Positions 17,170 to 27,003 are shown, counted from the first letter of the stretch. The stretch is DNA of 64,000 bases from Pseudomonas peradeniyensis (GCF_014268935.2 NZ_JABWRJ020000004.1:124001-188000); one strand, 5' to 3'. Notes: generated from the sequence alone by a model not told the origin. Translations and numbers: made by a program.

Positions 17170-18528
17170 ATGAACACCCCCGCCGAACAACTGACGCAAC
17201 GGCTCAGGCAACAGGGCATCTGCGAGGTCGAATGCGTGGTCAGCGACTTTTCCGGCATCGTCCGTGGCAAGGTTGCCTCCCTCGACCGCTTCCTTGACGA
17301 AGGCGGCATGCGCCTGCCGGAGAGCGTGCTGCTGCAGACGGTGACCGGCGACTTCGTCGACGACGAGGTCTTCTACGCGCTGCTGGACGAGGCCGGCATC
17401 GACATGCACTGCCGCCCCGCCGCCCATGCCGTCTACCGCCTGCCGTGGCTGGCGGAACCGACCGCCATGGTCATCCACGACAGCTTCGACCGGCACGGCC
17501 AGCCCATCGAGCTGTCGCCGCGCAACGTGCTCAAGCGCGTGCTGGCCCTGTACAGCGACAGTGGCTGGCAGCCGGTGGTGGCGCCGGAGCTGGAGTTCTA
17601 CCTGACCAAGCGCAGCCATGACCCGGACCTGCCGCTGGAAGCGCCCGAAGGCCGCTCGGGCCGGGCGGAGACGGGTCGGCAGAGTTTCTCCATCGAAGCC
17701 ACCCATGAATTCGCCCGGCTGTTCGAGGACGTCTACCACTGGTGCGCCGTCCAGGGCCTGGACCTGGACACGCTGGTCCACGAAAGCGGCCCGGCGCAGA
17801 TGGAAGTCAACTTCCACCACGGCGACCCGCTGCGCCTGGCCGACCAGTTGATCGTCTTCAAGCGCACCTTGCGCGAAGCGGCACTGCAGCACGGCATCAG
17901 CGCGACCTTCATGGCCAAGCCGATCGCCCATGAACCTGGCAGCTCGATGCACATCCACCAGAGCGTGCTGGACAGGGCCACCGGCGCTAACCTTTTCGCC
18001 AGCGCCCACGGCACACCGAGCGATCGGCTGCTGCACTATATCGGCGGCCTGCAGAAGTACCTGCCCCAGGCACTGGCGCTGCTCGCCCCGAACGTGAATT
18101 CCTACCGCCGCTTCTTGCCCGACGCCTGTGCCCCGGTCAATGTCGAATGGGGCGAAGAAAACCGTACCGTGGGACTGCGCGTGCCCACCGCGACAGCGGC
18201 CGCCCTGCGCGTGGAGAACCGCCTGCCCGGCGCCGATGCCAATCCCTACCTGGCCATGGCCGCCAGCCTGCTGTGCGGCTATCTCGGCCTGCTCGAACAG
18301 GCGGCGCCCAGCGCGCCCGTGCAGGGGCGCGCCTACGACCATGGCGGCTTGCGCCTGCCGGCCACGCTGGACGAGGCGCTGACGCGGCTGGAGGGTTGCG
18401 AACTGCTCGGGGAGTACCTGGGCGACCGCTTCGTCCGTGGGTATGTGGCGGTCAAGCGCACCGAGCTGCACAACTACCGGCAGGTGATCAGCGCCTGGGA
18501 GCGTGAGCACCTGCTGCTGAGGGTCTGA
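17170..18528 (+). CDS. glutamine synthetase-family gamma-glutamyl ligase
   Basis: A 452-residue type I-like glutamine synthetase homologue. The catalytic-domain motifs are PELEFYL, VNFHHGDPLRLADQL, SSMHIHQS, NSYRRFLPDACAPVNVEWGEENRTVGLRVP and RVENRLPGADANPYLAMAASL, which carry the ATP, metal and ammonia/amine pocket residues. In pseudomonads this length and style match the SpuI/SpuB/PuuA group that ligates glutamate to polyamines or other amines, rather than GlnA (about 468 residues, with an adenylylation loop). ATG 17170 has GAGG close upstream; ATGs at 17095 and 17149 are alternatives. No other polyamine gene is adjacent, so the amine substrate is open. Confidence 0.88.
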   Translation: MNTPAEQLTQRLRQQGICEVECVVSDFSGIVRGKVASLDRFLDEGGMRLPESVLLQTVTGDFVDDEVFYALLDEAGIDMHCRPAAHAVYRLPWLAEPTAMVIHDSFDRHGQPIELSPRNVLKRVLALYSDSGWQPVVAPELEFYLTKRSHDPDLPLEAPEGRSGRAETGRQSFSIEATHEFARLFEDVYHWCAVQGLDLDTLVHESGPAQMEVNFHHGDPLRLADQLIVFKRTLREAALQHGISATFMAKPIAHEPGSSMHIHQSVLDRATGANLFASAHGTPSDRLLHYIGGLQKYLPQALALLAPNVNSYRRFLPDACAPVNVEWGEENRTVGLRVPTATAAALRVENRLPGADANPYLAMAASLLCGYLGLLEQAAPSAPVQGRAYDHGGLRLPATLDEALTRLEGCELLGEYLGDRFVRGYVAVKRTELHNYRQVISAWEREHLLLRV

Positions 18529-18540
18529 GGCTTTGAGTAC

Positions 18541-21378
18541 CTACAGCTGCGCCAACCAATATTCCACGTCCACCTCATCGATTTGCTCGGGGCGCAGGAA
18601 CTGCTCGGCATACTGGCGATACACGCCGGTGCTGAGGAACAATCGCAGCAACTGCCCGTCGACATGGTTGTCCCGAGCCATCGACACCAGGATCTTCACC
18701 GACTCGGACAGGGTCTTCGGTGCCTTGTAGGGTCGGTCCGCCGCAGTCAATGCCTCGAAGATGTCGGCGATCGCCATCACCCGCTCGGGGATGCCCAGCG
18801 CATCCTTGCCGAGCCTGCGCGGATAGCCGCTGCCGTCCATCTTCTCGTGATGGTTGCCGGCAATCGCCGGCACGCGTCGCAGCTGACGCGGGAACGGCAG
18901 CGCGCTGAGCATGATGATGGTCTGCACGATGTGCTCGTTGATCTTGAAACGCTCCTCGTCGTTGAGCGTGCCACGGCGGATCGACAGGTTGTACAACTCG
19001 CCGTGGTTGCTGGCATGGGCCGGCAGGCGCATGTCGAAACCCCAGTGGTTGCGCGGGTCGTCCTTGGCCACCGGTGGCTTGCGCGGCCCCCAGGGCACCT
19101 GGTGCTCGTCGCGATCGGCAAGCAGCGGTTCCTCCACCGGCAAGGGCGCAGGTGGCGTGTCGGCAAAGCGCGCGGCCTCGTCGCGGGAGATGCCCAGGCG
19201 GTTGTCGAAGTGCCGCAGCCAGCGGCGCTGGCCGATAAGGCGCAGGCGCTCGATGTCGCCCTCCTGCATGAACTCGCCGCCGATATTGGCGTGGGCGACG
19301 AAGGCGAATTCGTCCTGCAACTCGGCCCGGCACTGCTCCAACGCCTGGCGCAGCTGCAACTCGTCATCGCCGTTGGCCACGCCTTGCCAGTAGGCGATCT
19401 CGGCGTCGCGCCAGAGCACCTCGAAGCGCATGCGCACCTCATGGATGCGGTTGTAGAGGGTCTCGAGCTTGGTCGCCTTGTCCACCACGTATTCGGGGCT
19501 GGTGATCTTGCCGCAGTCGTGCAGCCAGGCAGCCACGCGAAACTCGTAGCGCTCGGCCTCGTTCATGCTGAAGCCGGCATAGGGGCCGCTGTCGGCCTGC
19601 ACGGCCTGGTCCAGGAGCATCTGCGCCAGCTGCGGCACGCGCTCACAATGACCGCCGGTATAGGGGCTCTTGGCGTCGATGGCGTCGGCCAGCAGCTTGA
19701 TCATGGCGTCCAGCAGGCGCTGCTGGGCCTCGACCAGCTGGCGGGTCTCGATGGCCACGGCGGCGGCGCCGGACAGTTCCTCGACGAAGCGCCGGAACGC
19801 CTGCCCGGCGTGTTCGTCCTCCAGTTGCAGGACCAGGATGCCGAGGAGCGACTGGCCGCGGTCGTTGAGCACCACCGCCAGGCTGCGCCCTTGCAACGAC
19901 AAGGCCTGGGTCACGGCATTGGCGAGGTCTTGATGGTCGTGCTCATGTACCGCCAGCTCAGCCGGATAGTCCTGGGCCCGGCAGGCCGCAGCCAGGCGCA
20001 GGCGTGTATTGTCGGCATCGTACAGGTACACCGCGCCGGCACTGGCGCTGGCAGCCGCCACCAGGTGGTTGAGCACGCCGTCGAGCATGCGCTCGAGCTG
20101 GGTCTCGCGGCTGAGCGTGAGGGTGATCGCCTGGAAGTTGCGGATGGTACCGGACATGCGGCTCAGCACCCGGCTCAGTTCACGCACCTCCGACACCCGC
20201 GAGAGCACACCCACCTCACGGCTGAAATCAAAACCGGCCAGGCCCTGCACCTGCTCCGTGAGCCGGCGCAGCGGGCGACCGATGCGCCGGCCGAGCAAGC
20301 CGCCGAGCAACAGCAACACCGCCGCCAGCGCGGCGGCCCAGAGCAGTTGCTCGAACAACACCTGGCGCGCGCCGGCCAGCAGCTCGTGGGCCGGCACGGC
20401 AATCAGCACCTGCAGGTCCTGCCCGGCCACTGTGGTCAGCGGCACGCGCATGCCATACCAGGTCTGCCCTTCAACCTGATACGGCTGTGGCCGGGTACCC
20501 TGGAGGGCATCGGCATGGATCCGTGCGAGGCTGGCAATGCCCAGTTCATCGATGCGCGACAGGCGCACGCCCTCGCCTTCGCGGACGATGACCCGCTGCA
20601 GGTCCGGATAGGCCACCACGCTGCCCTGGTCATCGACCACGGCGATCTCGGTGCCGGCCGTCATGCGCAGGTCGCGGCTCTCGCTGGCCAGGTCGGTGAC
20701 CGAGACGTCCATGCCGATCACCGCCGCGCCATCGACGCTGCGCTGGGCCATGGTCAGGCCGATCTCGCGGGTGGTGAAGAACACATAAGGGCGGGTAAGC
20801 ACGGTGGTGGCTTGCGCAGAGGCTTCGACGAACCAGGGGCGCTGACGCGGATCGTAGCGGTAGTCCGGCTTGGGCTGGCGCAGCAGCAGGGTCATCGCCT
20901 GGTCGTAGAAACGCCATTCGCCATGCAACGCGCCGTCTTCGCCCAGGCTGACGGTCTGCACCAGGAACATCGTGCCTGCCGGTGCCGCGAAACGCTGCAG
21001 CAACTGTGGGTCGCGCAGGCGGCGGACCAGCAGGAACTCGCCATTGGGGTAGCCGAGGTAGGCGGCACTGAGCATGCGGTTGGCGCGCAGGCTCTCGACC
21101 AGTTGCGGTAGCCGCTCCAGGTGCTGCGTCATAGCCCCCGCAGAGGCATCGAAGGCCAGCAGGCGGATGCTGCTCTGCACCGGATCGACCAGGCGTCGGG
21201 CGCGCTCGTCGATGGTCCGACCGACCTGCTGGGCAGCGTCGCCTGCGGCCGCCACCAGGGTCTGGCGCACCCCCAGGTAGCCCTGCCAGGCCAGGGCCGC
21301 GCCCAGCGCCAGCATGCCCAGCATGATTGCCAGCGCCACCAGCCACTGCAGGGAAATGCTCCGGCCACGGTTGTTCAT
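18541..21378 (-). CDS. Cache-HAMP-GAF-HD-GYP phosphodiesterase
   Basis: A 945-residue membrane signalling protein expected to hydrolyse cyclic di-GMP. Domain order: transmembrane helix 1 (about 10-32); a periplasmic double-Cache sensor (about 40-330, with PWFVEASAQ and YVFFTTREIGLTMAQ); helix 2 (about 345-365); HAMP; GAF-like domain (about 430-580); then the HD-GYP domain. The HD pair is H620-D621 in AAWLHDCGKI and the GYP end is HHEKMDGSGYP from 843. The two halves are about 220 residues apart, far more than usual, so there is a large insertion inside the catalytic domain. The gene is convergent with the glutamine synthetase homologue, 12 bp apart. Confidence 0.92.
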   Translation of the reverse strand: MNNRGRSISLQWLVALAIMLGMLALGAALAWQGYLGVRQTLVAAAGDAAQQVGRTIDERARRLVDPVQSSIRLLAFDASAGAMTQHLERLPQLVESLRANRMLSAAYLGYPNGEFLLVRRLRDPQLLQRFAAPAGTMFLVQTVSLGEDGALHGEWRFYDQAMTLLLRQPKPDYRYDPRQRPWFVEASAQATTVLTRPYVFFTTREIGLTMAQRSVDGAAVIGMDVSVTDLASESRDLRMTAGTEIAVVDDQGSVVAYPDLQRVIVREGEGVRLSRIDELGIASLARIHADALQGTRPQPYQVEGQTWYGMRVPLTTVAGQDLQVLIAVPAHELLAGARQVLFEQLLWAAALAAVLLLLGGLLGRRIGRPLRRLTEQVQGLAGFDFSREVGVLSRVSEVRELSRVLSRMSGTIRNFQAITLTLSRETQLERMLDGVLNHLVAAASASAGAVYLYDADNTRLRLAAACRAQDYPAELAVHEHDHQDLANAVTQALSLQGRSLAVVLNDRGQSLLGILVLQLEDEHAGQAFRRFVEELSGAAAVAIETRQLVEAQQRLLDAMIKLLADAIDAKSPYTGGHCERVPQLAQMLLDQAVQADSGPYAGFSMNEAERYEFRVAAWLHDCGKITSPEYVVDKATKLETLYNRIHEVRMRFEVLWRDAEIAYWQGVANGDDELQLRQALEQCRAELQDEFAFVAHANIGGEFMQEGDIERLRLIGQRRWLRHFDNRLGISRDEAARFADTPPAPLPVEEPLLADRDEHQVPWGPRKPPVAKDDPRNHWGFDMRLPAHASNHGELYNLSIRRGTLNDEERFKINEHIVQTIIMLSALPFPRQLRRVPAIAGNHHEKMDGSGYPRRLGKDALGIPERVMAIADIFEALTAADRPYKAPKTLSESVKILVSMARDNHVDGQLLRLFLSTGVYRQYAEQFLRPEQIDEVDVEYWLAQL

Positions 21379-21925
21379 GAACGCCTGCCCCGTGCAGACG
21401 CCAGCCTTGCCGCATGCTCCATCAACGCGCAGCCCATCCCAGGTACTCCCCGTGTGGCGATTTCCACAGTGTAATCAGCCCGTGCGAACCTGCCGGCCTG
21501 TGACAGCTGCTGGCAGCGAGACAGTCGCATACTGGCGCAACGACATCAATCGCGCCATGAATCATTGTGGGAGCGGACCGTCCCGCAGTCTTCAGAATTG
21601 CGGCGAAAAACTCGTATACAAAAAAAAGAAATTCTGTTTACACTGCCTCGCGCCTACGACAACGGTCATCGCCGCTGCGTATTGCGACAGGCTCAAGCCA
21701 TGCGACATCCGCTATCGCCCAACCTCCCCGGGCACCCTTCTCGAACGCCGTACGTCCTGAACGCCGCATTCGCCCTGCTGCCATCGTTCCACACGCCCGA
21801 TACGCCCTTACCAAGGCCGACGCTGCGCGTGCGCGGTTCTGCTCCAGCCTTCGACGCCGGGCTTCGCCACGGCGCCTGACGCTTCCCTACAATCAGAAAA
21901 CACACCCCAAGCGGGAGGGACACCC
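21379..21925. other. 547-bp intergenic region, probable promoter of the deaminase gene
   Basis: No gene is supported. At 21611-21645 there is an AT-rich island in GC-rich DNA: CTCGTATACAAAAAAAAG followed by TTTACACT. GTATAC at 21614 is the core of palindromes bound by several GntR-type repressors, so an operator there is possible but unproven. A degenerate single REP half (GTGGGAGCGGACCGTCCCGC) lies near 21568. The last 200 bp before the deaminase show nothing else. Confidence 0.35.
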
Positions 21926-23284
21926 ATGCCCAAGACACTACTGGTCAAGAACGCCGAACTGCTGGTGACCATGGACGGCGAGCGCCGCGAGATCAAACGC
22001 GGCGGCCTCTACATCGAAGACAATGTGATCAGGCAGGTCGGCCCCAGCGATACCCTGCCTCAGCACGCCGACGTGATCCTCGACATGACCGGCAAGGTGG
22101 TCATCCCGGGGCTGGTCAACACCCACCACCACATGTACCAGAGCCTCACCCGCGTGGTGCCGGCGGCCCAGGACGGCGAGCTGTTCAACTGGCTGACCAA
22201 CCTCTACCCGATCTGGGCGCGGCTGACCCCGGAAATGATCTCGGTATCGACCCAGACGGCCATGGCCGAGCTGATCCTCTCGGGCTGCACCACCTCCAGC
22301 GACCACCTGTACATCTACCCCAACGGCTGCAAGCTCGACGACAGCATCCACGCCGCCGAGGAGATCGGCATGCGCTTCCACGCCGCGCGCGGCAGCATGA
22401 GCGTCGGCCGTAGCCAGGGCGGCCTGCCGCCGGACTCGGTGGTGGAGAAGGAAAGCGACATTCTCAAGGAGTCGCAGCGTCTGATCGAGGACTACCACGA
22501 TGCCAGCCACGGTTCGATGCTGCGCGTGGTAGTGGCGCCCTGCTCGCCGTTCTCGGTCAGCCGCGACCTGATGCGCGAGGCGGCGGTGCTGGCCCGCCAG
22601 TATGGCGTGTCGCTGCACACCCACCTGGCGGAGAACGTCAACGACATCGCCTACAGCCGCGAGAAGTTCGGCATGACCCCGGCCGAATACGCCGAGGACC
22701 TGGGCTGGGTCGGCCACGACGTGTGGCACGCCCACTGCGTGCAGCTCGACCAGCATGGCATCGAGCTGTTCGCCCGCACCGGCACCGGGGTTGCCCACTG
22801 CCCGTGCTCGAACATGCGCCTGGCCTCAGGTATCGCGCCAATCCGCAAGATGCGCGACCACGGCGTGCCGGTGGGCCTGGGGGTCGATGGTTCGGCGTCC
22901 AACGACGGCGCCAGCATGATCGGCGAGGTGCGCCAGGCGCTGCTGCTGCAACGGGTCGGTTTCGGGCCAGATGCGATGACTGCCCGCGAGGCGCTGGAGA
23001 TCGCCACCCTGGGCGGTGCCAAGGTGCTCAACCGCAACGATATCGGCGCCCTCGCCCCGGGCATGGTCGCCGACTTCGTCGCCTTCGACCTCGGCCATGT
23101 GGCCTATGCCGGCGCCCTGCACGACCCGCTGGCGGCACTGGTGTTCTGCACCCCGACCCATGTCGACACCAGCGTGATCAACGGGCGCGTGGTGGTTCAG
23201 GGTGGGCGCATCACCACCGTCGACCTGCCGCGAGTGCTGGAGCGGCACAACCAGTTGGCGCGGCAGTTGGTCAGCGGCGAGTAG
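21926..23284 (+). CDS. 8-oxoguanine deaminase
   Basis: A 452-residue amidohydrolase that would convert 8-oxoguanine to urate plus ammonia in purine salvage. The metal-site motifs are H-x-H in LVNTHHHMYQSLTR, HTHLAEN, HAHCVQLD, HCPCSNMRLASG and the catalytic Asp in GVDGSASNDGASM. The N-terminal PKTLLVKNAELLVTMDG and the Asn-Thr-His-His-His-Met signature match the characterised P. aeruginosa enzyme PA0142, distinguishing it from chlorohydrolases of the same fold. The start has GGGAGGGACACCC before ATG. It converges with the binding-protein gene, 5 bp away. Induction by purines is likely but not shown. Confidence 0.9.
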   Translation: MPKTLLVKNAELLVTMDGERREIKRGGLYIEDNVIRQVGPSDTLPQHADVILDMTGKVVIPGLVNTHHHMYQSLTRVVPAAQDGELFNWLTNLYPIWARLTPEMISVSTQTAMAELILSGCTTSSDHLYIYPNGCKLDDSIHAAEEIGMRFHAARGSMSVGRSQGGLPPDSVVEKESDILKESQRLIEDYHDASHGSMLRVVVAPCSPFSVSRDLMREAAVLARQYGVSLHTHLAENVNDIAYSREKFGMTPAEYAEDLGWVGHDVWHAHCVQLDQHGIELFARTGTGVAHCPCSNMRLASGIAPIRKMRDHGVPVGLGVDGSASNDGASMIGEVRQALLLQRVGFGPDAMTAREALEIATLGGAKVLNRNDIGALAPGMVADFVAFDLGHVAYAGALHDPLAALVFCTPTHVDTSVINGRVVVQGGRITTVDLPRVLERHNQLARQLVSGE

Positions 23285-23289
23285 GCCAG

Positions 23290-24213
23290 CTATGGGATAG
23301 CTATTTCCCTGAGCCGCTGCGCCAGTTCCAGGGCCACCCGCCCGCTGGCCGGCGTCGGCACCAACTCAGTGAACGGGATATCGAGCATGCGGTTCTCGCG
23401 CACTGCCCGCAGGCTCGAAAGCACCGGGTCGCGGGTCAGCAGCTGACGCTTGCGGCTGGCCGGCGACCACAGCGCGTCGGCCAGCAGGATCACATCGGGG
23501 TCGCTGCTCAGCAGCGCCTCGCGGTTGACCGTCACGCGGTACTGGTCGATCCCGCCGAACACATTGCGCGCTCCGGCGGCGGCCAGCAACGGCGTGACGA
23601 AACCCCGCCCACCTTCGCTGTCCAGCCCCCGGACCTCGCTGTCGAGGTAGAACACCGACAGCGGCTTGCCAGTGGGTGCGATCGCCCTGGCCCGCGCCAG
23701 GTCCGCCTCCATCGTCTCGATCAATGCCTGCGCCCTCGCCTGCCTGCCCAGCAGCTCGCCGAGGAGGGTCAGGTCACGCCGGACATGGGCGTAGTAATCC
23801 AGCGAATGACCGGCACAGGCCGATTCGAGCAGGTAGGTGGCGATCCCGTTGCCGGCCAGCCGGGTTCGCGAGCTGACCCCGTCGCCGAAGGCCGTGGCGA
23901 ATCCGCCGACCACCAGGTCCGGCCTTTGCGCGTACAGCACCTCGCTGGCCGGATACTCCCGGGCGATCACCGGCACGCCCTGGTAGCGGCCCTGCTTGTA
24001 GGCGGCGCCGTTGTCGTCCAGGTAGGCCACCCCGACCATCGATGGCCCTGCGCCAAGGGCGAGCAGGAGGTCGGCCGCGTGCTGGTTGAGCGCCACGATA
24101 CGCGCAGGCGTCGCCGCGGGGCGTTGCCAGTCCTGCCCGCAGTTGCGATAGCTGTCGGCCAGGACCGGTGTGCCACAGCACAGGGCCAGCGACAGCAGCC
24201 AGGCTTTACGCAT
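23290..24213 (-). CDS. periplasmic binding protein of the BtuF/FhuD type (cobalamin operon)
   Basis: A 307-residue class III ABC substrate-binding protein. A signal peptide (MRKAWLLSLALCCGTPVLA) is followed by PARIVALNQHAADLLLALGAG, GVPVIAREYPASEVLYAQRPDLVVGG and DPDVILLADAL. These are the hallmarks of the BtuF-like fold with its long linker helix. Its ATG overlaps the stop of the ferredoxin-like gene by 8 bp, and both follow the riboswitch-controlled receptor. By context it carries a corrinoid across the periplasm. No BtuC/BtuD partners are present in the window, so it must use a permease encoded elsewhere. Confidence 0.85.
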   Translation of the reverse strand: MRKAWLLSLALCCGTPVLADSYRNCGQDWQRPAATPARIVALNQHAADLLLALGAGPSMVGVAYLDDNGAAYKQGRYQGVPVIAREYPASEVLYAQRPDLVVGGFATAFGDGVSSRTRLAGNGIATYLLESACAGHSLDYYAHVRRDLTLLGELLGRQARAQALIETMEADLARARAIAPTGKPLSVFYLDSEVRGLDSEGGRGFVTPLLAAAGARNVFGGIDQYRVTVNREALLSSDPDVILLADALWSPASRKRQLLTRDPVLSSLRAVRENRMLDIPFTELVPTPASGRVALELAQRLREIAIP

Positions 24214-24934
24214 CGCATGTCCCTCCCTTGATCAGCAATCTTTCGGCGATCCTTCCGCCCTGCAGATGCATTTCCACCAATTCCTCCACCTCCCGATCAT
24301 CACGTACCCGATACCAGCAGCCGTCCGGGTGCACCGTCAGCACCGGCCCCAGGTTGCAGGGGAACTGGCACCCGGTGCGAGTCAGCAGCACGCCGCCCGG
24401 TGTCTCGATCAGGTCACGCTCCAGCAGCCGCCGGCGCAGGCGTTTCCACAAGGGCAAGGCACCGCGCCGCACGCAACGCGGGCCGGTACACAGGAACACC
24501 TGGCGGGCATGCTCGGGTACCCGCGACCAGTCCGGGTCGCTGGCCACCGCGTTGACCTGGTCGCATGGCAGGTGACGGGCATGCTCGCCGATGCTGGCGC
24601 AAGCCGCCCGAGCATCCAGCCCGCGCCGCCCCAGGGCCTGGGCCGTGACCCAGATACCGGCCCGGCCTTGCGCCAGGCGCCCCAGTTCATCGCGCAGCCA
24701 GTCGAGGTAGGCGCTGTCCGAGGTAGGTTCCAGGTCCACTACCAGCAAGCGCTCAACGCCCTGGTCAAGGGCCTCGCGGATAACCACCCACAACCCGTCG
24801 AAGCCCTCCAGGGTATCGACGATATCCCGGTCCGCCTCGCGGCCACGCAGGTCGCGGACTTCGGCGCCGAACGCTTCGGCCACTGAACCACCCGCCAAGC
24901 CCGGCCCCACGAACAACACGCGCTGATAGTCCAT
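24206..24934 (-). CDS. [2Fe-2S] ferredoxin-domain protein of the cobalamin operon
   Basis: A 242-residue cytoplasmic protein. The C-terminal 100 residues form a thioredoxin-like [2Fe-2S] ferredoxin with ligands C149-x4-C154 (FLCTGPRC) and C189-x3-C193 (GCQFPCNLGP), ending in REVEELVEMHLQGGRIAERLL. The N-terminal half (VLFVGPGLAGGSV, IWVTAQALGRRGLDARAA) has no family I can name; a degenerate CbiX-like chelatase fold is possible. Genes of this kind are commonly found with B12 uptake genes in pseudomonads. ATG 24934 is 11 bp after the receptor stop. A redox role in corrinoid reduction or cobalt handling is inferred, not shown. Confidence 0.8.
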   Translation of the reverse strand: MDYQRVLFVGPGLAGGSVAEAFGAEVRDLRGREADRDIVDTLEGFDGLWVVIREALDQGVERLLVVDLEPTSDSAYLDWLRDELGRLAQGRAGIWVTAQALGRRGLDARAACASIGEHARHLPCDQVNAVASDPDWSRVPEHARQVFLCTGPRCVRRGALPLWKRLRRRLLERDLIETPGGVLLTRTGCQFPCNLGPVLTVHPDGCWYRVRDDREVEELVEMHLQGGRIAERLLIKGGTCDA

Positions 24935-24945
24935 GCTCACGCCCC

Positions 24946-26901
24946 TCAGAAGGTGTAGGTGTACCGCAGTTCGCTGGTGAACGGCCGTCCGAGGTTGTCG
25001 ACATTGCTCGCCCGGCTGGTGACATAGTCGCGGTCGAACAGGTTCTCCACCAGCAGGCTCAGCCGGTGCTGGCGGGCACCGTCCAGGTAGCGGTAGGCAT
25101 CGGCGTCGACCACCGAGTAGTGGCCGTAGTCGACGCCCTTGGAGCTGACCACGTCGCGGATATAGCGAATCGCGCCTCCGGCACCCCACATGCGGTCCGC
25201 CGACTCGTAGCCGAGCCGCGAGCGGGCGAAGAAGCTCGGCACGTCGTTGATCGTCGCCCCGGTGCGCGACTCGGTGAGGTTGCGGGTCATATCGGCCTGC
25301 AGGCTCCATTGGTCGTCGAGCTGGATACGTGCATCAGCCTCGAAACCACGCATCTGCACCTGGCCCTGGCCGTTCACCCACTGGCTGCCGTCCAGGGTGA
25401 TCAGGTCGGTGATCTTGCGCCGGAACACGGTGACGCTGGCGCTGAATTCACGTTCCAGCAGCAGGCCGTGGTAGTCCAGGCCAAGCTCGGCATTGCGGCT
25501 CTTCTCGGGCTTGAGGTCGCGGTTGCCGATCTCGTCGCCGGGCTCGTTGACGAACAGCTGTTCGGCGTTGGGCAGCTTGTAGGCGCTGCCGTACTGACCA
25601 CGCAACTGCCAGTTGTCGTTCAGGTCGTACAGCGAGGTGAGCATGCCCACCGTGGCGCTGTCGCCGCCGCTCATCGCCTCGTGGCGCACGCCAAGGCTCG
25701 GGTGCCAGTTCGGCAGGGCTTCGATCCTGGGCCGCAGCTGGGCATACAGCGCATTGGCCTGGGCCTTGTTGTCGTCGATCACCAGCACGTCGTCCTGTCC
25801 CTTGAACCACTGGTTGTCGGAACCGAACACCAACACATGGCCGCCGTCGAGCTCAGCCTTGCCCTCGGCCTGCACGCCCCAGTCGGTGAAGCCCCAGTAG
25901 TCGTTGTGGTTGACCACGTTGCGGCTGCCATCGTCTCGGTTGTTGATGCGGGTGTAGCGGGTGTCCCAGTCGTTGACGTGGCCCTTGATGAAGTAGCTCA
26001 GGCGCTCGTCGAGGCGCTGTTCGAAGGTCGCCGTGGCGATCTGCTGCACGCGGTCGTTGGTGGTCTTGTAGTTGTTCACCGGCCGGGCGAAATCGAGGTT
26101 GGCGTCGGTGTACTGGTAGAACAGCTCCAGCCGCGCATCGTCACCGAAGGCCTGGATCGCCTTGCCGCCGAAAGTGGTCACCTCATAGCCGCGTTTCTTG
26201 TCGCTGACGTTGCCGCTGTAGTCGCGGTTGCGAAACGGTTGGTAGCCGTCGGAGACGTTATGACTGACATAGGCCAGCAGCCCCAGGTCGCCGAAACCAT
26301 TGCTGAAGATCCGCTCGACGCGGGCGTCCTTGCTGCTGCCGACGAAGCTGTCCAGGCCCAGGTTGACCTCGCCCGAAGCCTCGCGGCTCTTTGGGCTTCG
26401 GGTGACGATATTGATCACCCCCGCCACCGCCTGGGTGCCGAACAACAGGCTCTGGCCGCCCTTGAGTACCTCGATGCGCTCCACCGCGTTGGCCGGCAGG
26501 GTGTCCAGGTACAGGCCGCCGTACAGGCGGTTGTTCAGGCGCACGCCGTCGAGCAGGATCAGTGTGTCGTCGTTGCGCCCGCCCAGCAGCGAGTAGGTGC
26601 CGTAGTCAAACGGGCCGTTCTTCGGCGCGACGTAGAAGCCGGGGATGAACATCTGCATCACCCGGGTGATGTCGGCACCGGGGCCGGCGCGCTCGATCTG
26701 CTCGCGGCTGACGGTCTCGACCTTGCTGCCGTACTGGGCCATGGCGGCGACCGTGGTCGACTCCACCGACGGCGCGGCGACGATCTGCTGGTCGAGGATC
26801 AAGGGGGGATTTTCAGCCAGCGCCAGGGGGCTGGCCAGAAAGCCCAGGAACAGGGTCCGGGCCTTGGGGGAACATCGTCGGGAGTGAATCACAGCAATCA
26901 T
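24946..26901 (-). CDS. TonB-dependent receptor, BtuB-like
   Basis: A 651-residue outer-membrane receptor. A short signal peptide (from MIAVIHSRRCSP, ending near ASPLALA) precedes the plug (VETVSREQIERAGPGADITRVMQMF, LLGGRNDDTLILLDGVRLN, VERIEVLKGGQSLLFGTQAVAGVINIVTR). The barrel ends in ENLFDRDYVTSRASNVDNLGRPFTSELRYTYTF. Its length is close to BtuB (about 615). The cobalamin riboswitch directly upstream makes corrinoid uptake the best call. ATG 26901 was chosen because it opens the signal peptide; the frame stays open further upstream through the riboswitch, which is not translated. It heads the operon with the ferredoxin-like and binding-protein genes. Confidence 0.92.
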   Translation of the reverse strand: MIAVIHSRRCSPKARTLFLGFLASPLALAENPPLILDQQIVAAPSVESTTVAAMAQYGSKVETVSREQIERAGPGADITRVMQMFIPGFYVAPKNGPFDYGTYSLLGGRNDDTLILLDGVRLNNRLYGGLYLDTLPANAVERIEVLKGGQSLLFGTQAVAGVINIVTRSPKSREASGEVNLGLDSFVGSSKDARVERIFSNGFGDLGLLAYVSHNVSDGYQPFRNRDYSGNVSDKKRGYEVTTFGGKAIQAFGDDARLELFYQYTDANLDFARPVNNYKTTNDRVQQIATATFEQRLDERLSYFIKGHVNDWDTRYTRINNRDDGSRNVVNHNDYWGFTDWGVQAEGKAELDGGHVLVFGSDNQWFKGQDDVLVIDDNKAQANALYAQLRPRIEALPNWHPSLGVRHEAMSGGDSATVGMLTSLYDLNDNWQLRGQYGSAYKLPNAEQLFVNEPGDEIGNRDLKPEKSRNAELGLDYHGLLLEREFSASVTVFRRKITDLITLDGSQWVNGQGQVQMRGFEADARIQLDDQWSLQADMTRNLTESRTGATINDVPSFFARSRLGYESADRMWGAGGAIRYIRDVVSSKGVDYGHYSVVDADAYRYLDGARQHRLSLLVENLFDRDYVTSRASNVDNLGRPFTSELRYTYTF

Positions 26902-27003
26902 GCTCTTCTCGAAAGTGACTTTCGCAGAAGCACGCAAGAGCACGGATCGCGCACACGCCAATACCGGCCCATGCCCGCCCACCGCAGGAGTTTGCCTACA
27001 ACA

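Noticed and set aside
18583..21111. A long open frame antisense to the HD-GYP gene (over 800 codons).
   Set aside because: It has the His/Gln/Val-rich composition of antisense frames in high-GC DNA, no domains and no ribosome-binding site. Similar antisense frames at 8768, 25066, 31796 and 39457 were rejected for the same reason.
24206..25309. A 367-residue reading of the ferredoxin-domain gene with a 125-residue upstream extension.
   Set aside because: The extension overlaps the receptor gene on the same strand in another frame and has Arg/Pro-rich out-of-frame composition; the real start is ATG 24934.
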